Below are positions 1 to 5,645 of a DNA stretch of 11,685 nt, piece after piece (position 1 is the stretch's first letter; each line of letters begins with the position of its first letter). The stretch lies in NCBI GenBank assembly GCA_963533935.1, contig CAUSQL010000042.1, positions 1-11,685 of the forward strand. Direction: 5' to 3'. The stretch is from CAUSKK01 sp963533935. GTDB taxonomy: Bacteria > Pseudomonadota > Gammaproteobacteria > Cardiobacteriales > Cardiobacteriaceae. Made by a program: the position numbers and the translations under genes. A model generated the notes under the pieces. The model saw only the letters and a program-made list of their open reading frames with translations, was not told where the DNA came from and made no database searches.

Positions 1-536
1 CCCTGGACGATTTGCAGTCCCAGCGCAGCACCATCAACAGCCATCTGCTGGAGGTAATTGACGAAGCCACCGACCCCTGGGGCGTTAAGGTAACGCGGGT
101 GGAAATTAAGGACATAACCCCGCCTCAGGACCTGGTGGACGCCATGGCGCGGCAGAAAAAGGCGGAACAGATTAAGCGGGCGCAGGTGCTGGAAGCGCAA
201 GGCCATCGGGAATCGGAGATTCTCCGCGCCGAAGGCTTGAAGCAGGCGCGGGTGCTGGAGGCGGAAGGCCGTAAGGACGCGGCCATTCTGGAAGCGGAGG
301 CCCGCGAGCGCCAGGCGGAAGCGGAGGCCCGCGCCACCCAGCTGGTTTCCGAAGCGCTGAGTAAGGGCGATAGCCAGGCCATTCACTACTTCATTGCCCA
401 GGAGTACGTGAAGGCGCTGGCCAAATTTGCCGAGAGCGAGCAGCAGAAAACCGTGTTTCTGCCCCTTGATGCCACGGGGGTGATGGGCTCGCTGGCGGGC
501 ATTCAGGAGCTTTTCAAACAGAAACCCCAGGCCTAG
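1..536 (+). CDS. qmcA: QmcA-type SPFH/stomatin family protein, 3' part only
   Basis: This is the C-terminal part of an SPFH (stomatin/prohibitin) membrane scaffold protein of the QmcA/YbbK type; the N-terminal membrane anchor and most of the SPFH domain lie before the window. The reading frame is open from base 3 (codons for L-D-D-L), so the TTG at 12 is not a real start. Visible parts are the end of the SPFH domain (DEATDPWGVKVTRVEIKDI) and PPQDLVDAMARQKKAEQ, then a long charged coiled coil of Ala/Glu/Arg-rich repeats such as ILRAEG, VLEAEG and ILEAEARERQAEAEARA. The tail ends in MGSLAGIQELF, which matches the E. coli QmcA C-terminus as I recall it. Such proteins form large oligomers in the inner membrane and are linked to FtsH and membrane microdomains. 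The TAG stop overlaps the ribosome binding site of the next gene, its usual NfeD-type partner. Confidence 0.93.
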   Translation, partial: LDDLQSQRSTINSHLLEVIDEATDPWGVKVTRVEIKDITPPQDLVDAMARQKKAEQIKRAQVLEAQGHRESEILRAEGLKQARVLEAEGRKDAAILEAEARERQAEAEARATQLVSEALSKGDSQAIHYFIAQEYVKALAKFAESEQQKTVFLPLDATGVMGSLAGIQELFKQKPQA

Positions 537-545
537 GAGTGGACA

Positions 546-983
546 ATGAACGAACTATTTTGGTACTGGCTCAGTGCGGCGGCCGTGCTCATCATCATTG
601 AAATGCTAACGCCCAGTTTTTTTGCCCTGCTCTTTGCGGTGGCGGCGCTGGTGGTGGCTGGCCTGGTGGCGCTCACAAGTATTAATCTCCAGTGGCAGCT
701 GACAATATTTGCGGTGATGGCGGTGATTAATTTCATTTTCTGGCTGAAGATTGCCCGCCACTGGTACCGGCAGGATAGGCAGGCCGATAAATTAAATCAG
801 CGCAGCCAACAGTATCTGGGCCGCAAGCTGCTGCTGAAGGAGGAGCTGCAACACCACCAGGGCAAAATCCAAATTGGCGACACCTTCTGGAAGGTGCAGT
901 TTAAGGAGGAGGTGCTGCCGGCCAACCAAATGGTGGAAGTAATCGCCGTGCAAGACAATTCCCTGACCATTAGGGCGGTGTGA
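546..983 (+). CDS. ybbJ: NfeD-family inner-membrane protein (YbbJ-like)
   Basis: A 145-residue membrane protein of the short NfeD class, which is nearly always encoded beside a stomatin/SPFH gene. Three hydrophobic segments are visible at about residues 6-23, 25-44 and 50-69. A basic hinge follows (KIARHWYRQDRQ), then a soluble domain at about 88-145 (YLGRK...GKIQIGDTFWKVQ...VEVIAVQDNSLTIRAV) with the look of the NfeD OB-fold. There is no ClpP-like protease domain, so this is the short form. The ATG lies nine bases after the qmcA stop, and TAGGAG overlapping that stop serves as ribosome binding site. The two genes therefore form a coupled pair. The product probably binds or stabilises the QmcA oligomer in the inner membrane; the family role is inferred and biochemically poorly defined. 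An intrinsic terminator follows closely. Confidence 0.9.
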   Translation: MNELFWYWLSAAAVLIIIEMLTPSFFALLFAVAALVVAGLVALTSINLQWQLTIFAVMAVINFIFWLKIARHWYRQDRQADKLNQRSQQYLGRKLLLKEELQHHQGKIQIGDTFWKVQFKEEVLPANQMVEVIAVQDNSLTIRAV

Positions 984-1005
984 ATCCGCGACTTTTTACG
1001 TTTGG

Positions 1006-1029
1006 GCGCCCCTGCGAGGGCGCTTTTTT
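1006..1029 (+). terminator. Intrinsic terminator of the qmcA-ybbJ operon
   Basis: A GC-rich stem, GCGCCC (1006-1011) with GGGCGC (1018-1023), has a six-base loop and is followed at once by six T residues (1024-1029). It begins 23 bases after the ybbJ stop codon. The structure is seen directly; termination is inferred. Confidence 0.85.
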
Positions 1030-1040
1030 ATGGTTTAAAT

Positions 1041-1106
1041 ACAGACGGGCGCTTCCCCTGTATGTTTAAAACCTTAAATAAACATACAGGGGAAGCGCCC
1101 GTCTGT
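1041..1106. repeat. Perfect 28-bp inverted repeat made of two REP-like elements
   Basis: Arms 1041-1068 and 1079-1106 are exact reverse complements of 28 bases around a 10-base loop. Each arm is one copy of an element whose shared core is GGGCGCTTCCCCTGTATGT, and the same core recurs at 1271-1346 and, degenerate, at 5437-5645. On the right side the element continues to about 1111 (TTTGTA), giving the full outer arm seen in other copies. The left copy lacks this extension. There is no T run after the hairpin, so it does not look like a standard terminator. Inverted pairing of short palindromic units resembles the BIME organisation of REP elements. Confidence 0.85.
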
Positions 1107-1270
1107 TTGTAAATTATGACTAAAAAATTAGGCGGCGGCTATGCTGCCAAGCTACGGCGCCGCCGGCTAACGGGGCGATTCGCTAGGTAAGCAGCGCCAG
1201 AAGGTAGAGGCGATTATTAATGGGGAACGGTTTCCGTGCACCTAGGCTGTTTACAAAGACGCCCATCTTT

Positions 1271-1346
1271 TACAAACGTACGGGCGCTTCCCCTGTATGT
1301 ATTTATCGGCCTAAATACATACAGGGGAAGCGCCCGTACGTTTGTA
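1271..1346. repeat. Perfect 35-bp inverted repeat made of two REP-like elements
   Basis: Arms 1271-1305 and 1312-1346 are exact reverse complements over 35 bases, separated by only six bases (TCGGCC). Each arm runs TACAAACGTACGGGCG then CTTCCCCTGTATGTATTTA and is the cleanest full-length copy in the window. The right arm ends one base before the TAA stop (1348-1350) of the glycosyltransferase gene, so the structure would form a very stable 3' stem in that transcript or a cruciform in DNA. No run of T follows on either strand. Similar elements lie at 1041-1106 and 5437-5645. Confidence 0.87.
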
Positions 1347-1347
1347 T

Positions 1348-2283
1348 TTAAATGTCGAAGCCGAAAATCCGTTGTCGCATGGGATAGTTGCGCGGATTAC
1401 GCACGGCGATTTCCACATAGCGGCCGATGCGCTTGCCCACCGCGCTGGGTAAAAACACCTTGGCTTTCTCCGCCCCATTGCGAGCCAATTCCTGGCGGAA
1501 GAGCGGATTATTCAGTGCCAGCAGCACCCGGTCGGTGGCATTGGCCAAGTCCTCGGCGAAAACAATGTTTTCTTCGGCGCGCCAGTCGTAGAGCACCCGT
1601 TCTTCCATGGCCACCGGCCGGCAAATAACCACCGTGCCGCAGGCTAACGCCTTAATGATGGGTTCCACGTCGTTGCCATCTTCCCCCCAGTAAATGAAGA
1701 TGTCCTCACCCATGAGCCGGCCGCTTAAATCCGGGTTCTGCTCGCTGTTGTAAAAGTGCAGCGGCAGGCCGCGGCTGGCCAGAGCAGTGCGGAAATAGCT
1801 GTGTACCGGCGGCGGCCCGTAAATGTGGCAGTGGCTCTGGGCCCGCTGGCCCTGGCGATTATTGAAGTAACGATTGTCAAAGGCCGGCGGCACCCAGTAG
1901 GCATCGTAGCCCTCCCCCTGATAGGCGCGGCACAGCTCCGCATTGCTGCCAATCCAGCGCAGCCAGGGCATGGTCTTTAAATTAGATAGGGATTTTTTTA
2001 ATTGGTCGCGACTCTGGCGTCGCTGTTCCAGGGCCAGCACCGCCAGCGTGGGCAGGTGGCGCAGAAAGGGACTGTGCTGGTAAATGAAGGCCGGCGGAAA
2101 CATCAGAATAATGCGGTCGAAGTGTTCCAGCCTAATGTGGCGGTGGAAAAATTCCGGCAGATTGCTGCTCTGGCGCGGCTCCAGCGGGAAATAATCACAG
2201 GTGCCCACCTGGCTACGCAAAGCCACATAGAGGGCTTCGGTGTAGCTGGGCGCTTCCTTCGGCGAGAGCAGCAAAACCTTCAT
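1348..2283 (-). CDS. GT-B glycosyltransferase, CgeB / Glyco_trans_1_2-like
   Basis: A 311-residue protein of the GT-B type. It opens with MKVLLLSPKEAPSYTEAL, a beta-strand and loop start typical of the N-terminal Rossmann-like half. A helix-turn with MPWLRWIGSN and YWVPPAFDNRYF lies mid-protein. The C-terminal half (about 200-295) carries GNDVEPIIKALACGTVVICRP, equivalent to the E-x-LACG nucleotide-sugar loop of family 1/4 transferases, followed by EERVLYDW, NIVFAEDL and the LARNGAEKA helix. No signal peptide or membrane segment is visible, so it should be cytosolic or peripheral. Sugar donor and acceptor cannot be told. The ATG follows the DUF3108 gene by 22 bases with a weak ribosome binding site, so it is probably the last gene of the operon that begins at rluE. 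The stop abuts the 35-bp hairpin. Confidence is good for the fold, low for the substrate. Confidence 0.72.
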   Translation of the reverse strand: MKVLLLSPKEAPSYTEALYVALRSQVGTCDYFPLEPRQSSNLPEFFHRHIRLEHFDRIILMFPPAFIYQHSPFLRHLPTLAVLALEQRRQSRDQLKKSLSNLKTMPWLRWIGSNAELCRAYQGEGYDAYWVPPAFDNRYFNNRQGQRAQSHCHIYGPPPVHSYFRTALASRGLPLHFYNSEQNPDLSGRLMGEDIFIYWGEDGNDVEPIIKALACGTVVICRPVAMEERVLYDWRAEENIVFAEDLANATDRVLLALNNPLFRQELARNGAEKAKVFLPSAVGKRIGRYVEIAVRNPRNYPMRQRIFGFDI

Positions 2284-2305
2284 GGAATTTCGCTAGGAAC
2301 CGGGG

Positions 2306-2992
2306 CTAAAGCGGCTTGTACTTGACTAATTTCAGCAGGAACATGTTCTGGTCGTTCTTAATCTGCTGCAATTTCACCAGCCGCCGCGGGTTGTCGGCAA
2401 TGTACACCATGGTCTGCCGGTTACCATTGGTCTGGCGATAAACCCGCACCGGAATGCTTTTGCCCTTTTCGTCCTGCCACTGCTGGTCCTTCAGCTGTTC
2501 CACCTTGTAGCTGCGCACCTTATCTTCACTAACCATGGTATAGCTGCTGGCCTTCTTACCCAACTCATCGTCCATCAATGCCTGAATAACCAGGGCGGTG
2601 GTATCCAATGGCACCTGGTCTTTGTAGTCCAGCTGCACTTTTTTCCCGCCAACGGTGGCGTCAATGGTTCTAGCTTTTAAATCGAAGTTGTAATTCAGGT
2701 GATACTTTTCGTTATCTTCCATGGTGCGCTCATACTTGCGCGGCCGCAGGTGGTTATTGTGAATTTCGCCGCTGGCGATTTCATTAACAAAGCCGTAGCC
2801 AAGCATTTTCGCCGGCAGGGACGGCTCTGTCTTGGCGTTAATAGTGTAGCTCTGGCTGGTCAGCACCGCGTCCATGGTCATCTGGCCGGCGTGAATGCCC
2901 CGCACCTTCACGTCGTAGCTGGCGCGGAAGCTGGGCAATGCCCAGGCCTGGCCCAGCATTAGGGTTAAAAGCATAAGTAGGTAACGTTTCAA
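2306..2992 (-). CDS. DUF3108 family exported protein
   Basis: A 228-residue protein with a signal peptide (MKRYLLMLLTLMLGQAWA, AxA cleavage site after residue 18), hence probably periplasmic. The mature part, with FRASYDVKVRGIHAGQMTM, then YGFVNEIASGEI, RPRKYERTMEDN and late VYIADNPRRLVKLQQIK, has the repeated beta-strand pattern of DUF3108 proteins, whose molecular role is unknown to me. The start is a TTG codon. It is supported by AGGAGG (2998-3003) five bases upstream, inside the last codons of trpC, and by the signal peptide beginning exactly there. Only one base separates it from the trpC stop, so translation is probably coupled. The next gene downstream is a glycosyltransferase, which hints at an envelope role, but this is inference from neighbourhood only. 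Confidence 0.82.
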   Translation of the reverse strand: MKRYLLMLLTLMLGQAWALPSFRASYDVKVRGIHAGQMTMDAVLTSQSYTINAKTEPSLPAKMLGYGFVNEIASGEIHNNHLRPRKYERTMEDNEKYHLNYNFDLKARTIDATVGGKKVQLDYKDQVPLDTTALVIQALMDDELGKKASSYTMVSEDKVRSYKVEQLKDQQWQDEKGKSIPVRVYRQTNGNRQTMVYIADNPRRLVKLQQIKNDQNMFLLKLVKYKPL

Positions 2993-2993
2993 A

Positions 2994-3785
2994 TTAGCCT
3001 CCTCGCAAACGGGCCAGGGCCTCGCCGGCGGAACGGGAGCTCATCAGCGTCGTGCCCACCAGAAAGGCGAAAATGCCCTCGTTTTGCATGTGTTGAATGT
3101 CCTCGTGGCTTTCAATGCCACTTTCACTAATCAATATGTAGTCGTCCGGCAATTCCTGGCGGATTTGCAGGGCCACGTCCATGGAAATGGAAAAATCCTT
3201 CAAATTGCGGTTATTGACGCCAATCACACGGATTGGCAGGTTCAGGGCCCGGCCGAATTCCTCCAAAGAATGCACCTCCACCAGCACGTCCATGCCCAGG
3301 TCGTGGGCCATGAGGGTGTAATCCAGCAGCTGGCTATCGTCAAGAATGGCGGCGATGAGCAGAATGCAGTCGGCGCCCAGGGCCTTGCTTTCCAAAATCT
3401 GGTACTCGTCAATGATGAAATCCTTGCGCAGCAGCGGCAGGGACACCGCCTGCTTCACCTGGCGAATGTAGGAGGGACTGCCCTGGAAATAGTGGCTATC
3501 CGTCAGCACCGACAGGCAGGTGGCGCCGTTGAGGGCGTAATCCCGGGCGATTTCCACCGGGTCAAAGTCCTCGCGAATGATGCCCTTGCTCGGTGAAGCC
3601 TTCTTCAGTTCGGCGATGATGGCCAGCCGCTGGCTGAGTACGGCATTTTTCACGTGGCGCATGAAATTGCGGCTGGGTTCCGCCTTCTCATTGATAATCC
3701 GCTCCAGATTGGAAATTTCCAGGGCTTTTTTCTGCTGGGCCACCTCCGCCCGTTTGGTTTTAACGATTTTGTCCAGAATGTTCAT
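2994..3785 (-). CDS. trpC: Indole-3-glycerol-phosphate synthase
   Basis: A 263-residue monofunctional TrpC, the (beta/alpha)8 enzyme that closes the indole ring from carboxyphenylamino-deoxyribulose phosphate in tryptophan synthesis. Catalytic positions are present by family comparison: Glu59 and Lys61 in IIAELKKASPSKG, Lys121 in LLRKDF, Glu170 in VLVEVHSLEEF, Asn191/192 in IGVNNRNL, and Glu221-Ser222 in ISESGI. The phosphate-binding end is FLVGTTLM. No TrpF domain is fused, unlike the E. coli enzyme, so phosphoribosylanthranilate isomerase must be encoded elsewhere. The ATG overlaps the trpD stop as ATGA (3782-3785), a classic coupled arrangement. The length matches monofunctional homologues. 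Downstream, one base separates it from the DUF3108 gene. Confidence 0.97.
   Translation of the reverse strand: MNILDKIVKTKRAEVAQQKKALEISNLERIINEKAEPSRNFMRHVKNAVLSQRLAIIAELKKASPSKGIIREDFDPVEIARDYALNGATCLSVLTDSHYFQGSPSYIRQVKQAVSLPLLRKDFIIDEYQILESKALGADCILLIAAILDDSQLLDYTLMAHDLGMDVLVEVHSLEEFGRALNLPIRVIGVNNRNLKDFSISMDVALQIRQELPDDYILISESGIESHEDIQHMQNEGIFAFLVGTTLMSSRSAGEALARLRGG
2998..3003 (-). promoter_or_regulatory. Shine-Dalgarno site fixing a TTG start for the DUF3108 gene
   Basis: AGGAGG on the minus strand, five bases before the TTG at 2992-2990 and embedded in the final Gly codons of trpC. It is a near-perfect site and decides the TTG start over the internal ATG codons of the signal peptide. 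Confidence 0.75.
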
Positions 3786-4804
3786 GGGGCCAATTCCTTG
3801 CTAATTGCGATAATTTTTTCAAAATGTTGCCACGCGTCGCCGCGGTGGATTAGGCCCTTAGCCCTATCAATGGCCGTGCCAAGCTCACTATCCTGGCCCG
3901 CCAATAGGAATAGCGGCGCCGCATTAAGCGCCACCAGGTCGCGGGCCGGCGCCGGACCGTTTCCTTGTAATACGGCCCGCAGCAGCGCCAGGCTTTCTTC
4001 GCCACTGCTGACCCGCAGCCCATCGTAATTGTCATAGTTAAGGCCGTAATCCTGGGGATTAATGGTGAAGCGGCGCAGCTGGCCATCTTTTAGTTCCAAC
4101 ACCGTGCTCGGCGCACAGACGGACAATTCATCAAGGCCGTCTGCACTGTGAATGACCCAGAAGTGCTGTAGCCCCAGAGCCTGGCCCACCGCCGCATAAA
4201 GTTCCTGCAATTCCTGGCTGTAAACTCCCAGCACCATGTGCTGCACCCGCGCCGGATTGGCCAGCGGGCCGAGGATATTAAAGATGGTGCGAATGCCAAT
4301 GGCGCGGCGGGCCGGTGCCACGTGGCCCATGGCCCGGTGGTGATTGGGAGCGAACATGAAGCCGAAATTGCTGCGTTCCATTAGGGTTTTTAACGCTGCC
4401 CCCTGGAGATTCAAGTTATAGCCGGCGCTTTTCAGCAGGTCGGCGCTGCCCGAAGAGCTGCTGACGCCCACATTGCCGTGCTTGGCGATTTTTACGCCGG
4501 CGCTGGCGGCCACCAGGGCGCTGGCGGTGGACACATTAAATAGGCTCATGCCGTCACCGCCGGTGCCGACCACGTCAATCCAGGGGCCGCCGGCGGGCAG
4601 CGGCTGTACGGTCATTAGTTCGCGCATGACTTGCACGGCGGCGCTAATTTCACTGCCGCTGGCCCCCTTAATAGATAAAGCGCTTAAAAAAGCGCCTATC
4701 TGTGCATCGTTAGCTTCGCCGCTCATCATTGTTCTTATGGCGCGGCCCATGATTTCCGGGCTTAATTCCTGGCCCTTTACCACTAACGCGATTGCTTCTT
4801 TCAT
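3782..4804 (-). CDS. trpD: Anthranilate phosphoribosyltransferase
   Basis: A 340-residue TrpD that joins anthranilate and PRPP to make phosphoribosylanthranilate. The helical N-terminal domain (1-70) is followed by the PRPP loop GTGGDG (80-85), NVSTASA (90-96), KHGN (108-111), SGSADLL (118-124) and the metal-binding ADGLDEL. The length is normal and there is no glutaminase (TrpG) fusion. The start ATG has AAGGAGGA (4811-4818) six bases upstream. The stop overlaps trpC as ATGA. The expected upstream neighbour trpG is absent: the gene instead follows rluE by 39 bases. Within the normally conserved loop after KHGN this protein reads VGVSSSSGSAD, where I recall R-[SA]-V-S-x-K/R-SGSAD in most homologues. 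It is otherwise intact and probably active. Confidence 0.96.
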   Translation of the reverse strand: MKEAIALVVKGQELSPEIMGRAIRTMMSGEANDAQIGAFLSALSIKGASGSEISAAVQVMRELMTVQPLPAGGPWIDVVGTGGDGMSLFNVSTASALVAASAGVKIAKHGNVGVSSSSGSADLLKSAGYNLNLQGAALKTLMERSNFGFMFAPNHHRAMGHVAPARRAIGIRTIFNILGPLANPARVQHMVLGVYSQELQELYAAVGQALGLQHFWVIHSADGLDELSVCAPSTVLELKDGQLRRFTINPQDYGLNYDNYDGLRVSSGEESLALLRAVLQGNGPAPARDLVALNAAPLFLLAGQDSELGTAIDRAKGLIHRGDAWQHFEKIIAISKELAP

Positions 4805-4810
4805 TACGGC

Positions 4811-4818
4811 TCCTCCTT
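4811..4818 (-). promoter_or_regulatory. Strong Shine-Dalgarno of trpD
   Basis: Minus strand AAGGAGGA, six bases before the trpD ATG. It is much stronger than those of most genes in this run and lies in the 39-base gap after the rluE stop, suggesting that trpD is translated independently of rluE even if co-transcribed. Confidence 0.7.
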
Positions 4819-4843
4819 GCCTACTTCCCCTGGAAGATTAATT

Positions 4844-5419
4844 TTAATTAACGGGCCGATTCGCGGGTGCGCCCGCGTCCGGCCTTGAATCCGCGTAGCG
4901 CCACTGGCCCAATGATAAATTATCAAGGGTGAATTTACCAACGGCCCAGCGCACCAGCCGCAGGGTGGGAAAGCCCACTGCCGCGGTCATGCGTCGCACC
5001 TGCCGATTGCGGCCCTCGCTGATGGTCAGGGCCAGCCAGCTGGTGGGAATGTGCGCCCGCTGGCGGATAGGCGGTTCCCGCGGCCAGAGTTCCGGCGCGG
5101 CAATGCGTTGCGCCCGGGCCGGGCGGGTCAAACCGTCCTTGAGCGGTACGCCACGGCGCAGCTGCACCAGCGCTGTTTCGTCGATTTCCCCTTCCACCTG
5201 CACCAGATAGGTTTTTGGCCATTTGAATTTGGGAGAACTGATGCGGGCCTGCAGGGCGCCGTCGTTGGTGAGCAGCACCAGCCCTTCGGAGTCGTAGTCG
5301 AGGCGGCCGGCAGGGTAATAGTTGGGCACGGCAATGAAGTCCTTCAGGGTGCGGCGGCCGCCGTCGTCGCTGAACTGGCAGAGCACCTGGTAAGGCTTGT
5401 TGAAGAGTATGAGATTCAT
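4844..5419 (-). CDS. rluE: 23S rRNA pseudouridine synthase, RluE type
   Basis: A 191-residue pseudouridine synthase of the RsuA/RluB/E/F family, closest by recollection to E. coli RluE, which modifies U2457 of 23S rRNA. It starts directly with the catalytic fold (MNLILFNKPYQVLCQF) and lacks the N-terminal S4 domain of RsuA/RluB, as RluE does. The catalytic Asp41 is in the signature GRLDYDSEGLVLL. Further RluE-like stretches are NDGALQAR, KTYLVQVEGE, WPREPPIRQR, PTSWLALTI and EGRNRQVRRMTA with VGFPTLRLVR. A short disordered tail (DSRPDAGAPANRPVN) follows. The ATG has only a weak upstream TAGG. The gene is first in the minus-strand run ahead of trpD. Immediately upstream is the palindrome-rich spacer, which must hold its promoter, though I could not pick one with confidence. 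Confidence 0.93.
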   Translation of the reverse strand: MNLILFNKPYQVLCQFSDDGGRRTLKDFIAVPNYYPAGRLDYDSEGLVLLTNDGALQARISSPKFKWPKTYLVQVEGEIDETALVQLRRGVPLKDGLTRPARAQRIAAPELWPREPPIRQRAHIPTSWLALTISEGRNRQVRRMTAAVGFPTLRLVRWAVGKFTLDNLSLGQWRYADSRPDAGAPANRPVN

Positions 5420-5436
5420 GGCCTAAGCATACTAAA

Positions 5437-5511
5437 AACATACAGGGGAAGCGCCCGAGCGTCAGCGATGGGCGCGTGAGCCCCACAGGGGCGAACAACC
5501 GCCCGTTTGTA
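5437..5511. repeat. REP-like element split by about 40 bases
   Basis: Reading left to right, one element in reverse orientation starts with ACATACAGGGGAAGCGCCCG (5438-5457). It is interrupted by about 42 bases and resumes with CGCCCGTTTGTA (5500-5511), which is the missing outer arm. The shared CGCCCG at both edges looks like a short direct repeat. The inserted part contains a small hairpin, GCCCC-ACA-GGGGC (5480-5492), nested between GGGCG (5470-5474) and CGCCC (5500-5504). GGGCGC at 5470-5475 can instead pair with GCGCCC at 5451-5456. Insertion versus local rearrangement cannot be decided from one copy. Confidence 0.6.
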
Positions 5512-5525
5512 TGTTTAAGGTTAAT

Positions 5526-5600
5526 TACGTACAGAGGGGCGCTTCCCATGTATGTATTTTAAGCCTTTAAACATACAACCTAAGCGCCCTTATGTTTGTA
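5526..5600. repeat. Degenerate inverted pair of REP-like elements
   Basis: A forward copy (about 5526-5560) carries GGGCGCTTCCCATGTATGT. It faces a reverse copy (about 5566-5600) whose complement reads AAGGGCGCTTAGGTTGTATG. The arrangement and spacing match the two perfect pairs at 1041-1106 and 1271-1346, but the arms now differ at several positions, so the hairpin is imperfect. The invariant parts are GGGCGCTT and TGTATGT. Confidence 0.7.
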
Positions 5601-5610
5601 AATAGCCTTA

Positions 5611-5645
5611 TACAAACGGACGGGCGCTTACTATGTATGTAATTA
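5611..5645 (+). repeat. Single REP-like element overlapping the trmA stop
   Basis: TACAAACGGACGGGCGCTT (5611-5629) continues with a CTATGTATGT inner arm and an AATTA end that overlaps the trmA stop codon (5643-5645). It is full length, lacks an inverted partner directly beside it, and deviates from the clean copies at the CCCC position. The preceding copy's GTTTGTA (5594-5600) can pair with this one's TACAAAC (5611-5617). Confidence 0.7.

Larger units (their letters stand above)
984..1347. other. 364-bp spacer between convergent operons, rich in hairpins
   Basis: The spacer separates the plus-strand qmcA-ybbJ operon from the end of the minus-strand rluE-to-glycosyltransferase operon. It holds the ybbJ terminator, two long perfect inverted repeats (1041-1106 and 1271-1346) and, between them, about 165 bases with no convincing gene. 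That middle part contains a GC stem, GGCGGCG (1131-1137) with CGCCGCC (1158-1164), and a 24-codon ATG frame (1116-1190) encoding a very basic peptide ending KLRRRRLTGRFAR. That frame has no Shine-Dalgarno sequence, so I do not call it a gene. No tRNA or recognised small RNA is seen. Confidence 0.7.

Noticed and set aside
1041..1111. The 28-bp hairpin as the terminator of ybbJ
   Set aside because: A standard hairpin with a T run already ends the operon at 1006-1029, and the longer structure has no T run on either strand.
1041..1346. CRISPR array or integron attC sites
   Set aside because: The units are inverted pairs with unequal spacing, no uniform spacers, no cas or integrase gene nearby, and no attC core sites.
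1236..1628. A 130-codon plus-strand open frame crossing the 35-bp hairpin
   Set aside because: It runs through the palindrome and then antisense to the well-supported glycosyltransferase; the product is Arg/Pro/Cys-rich with no family resemblance.
2248..2257. GGGCGCTTCC inside the glycosyltransferase gene, and a similar stretch at 9602-9611 in ydjA
   Set aside because: Only about 10 bases match the palindrome core and neither arm continues, so chance within coding sequence is the simplest reading.
4935..5549. Minus-strand 204-codon frame overlapping rluE
   Set aside because: It is the shifted frame of rluE plus palindromic spacer; the real rluE frame carries the catalytic motif.
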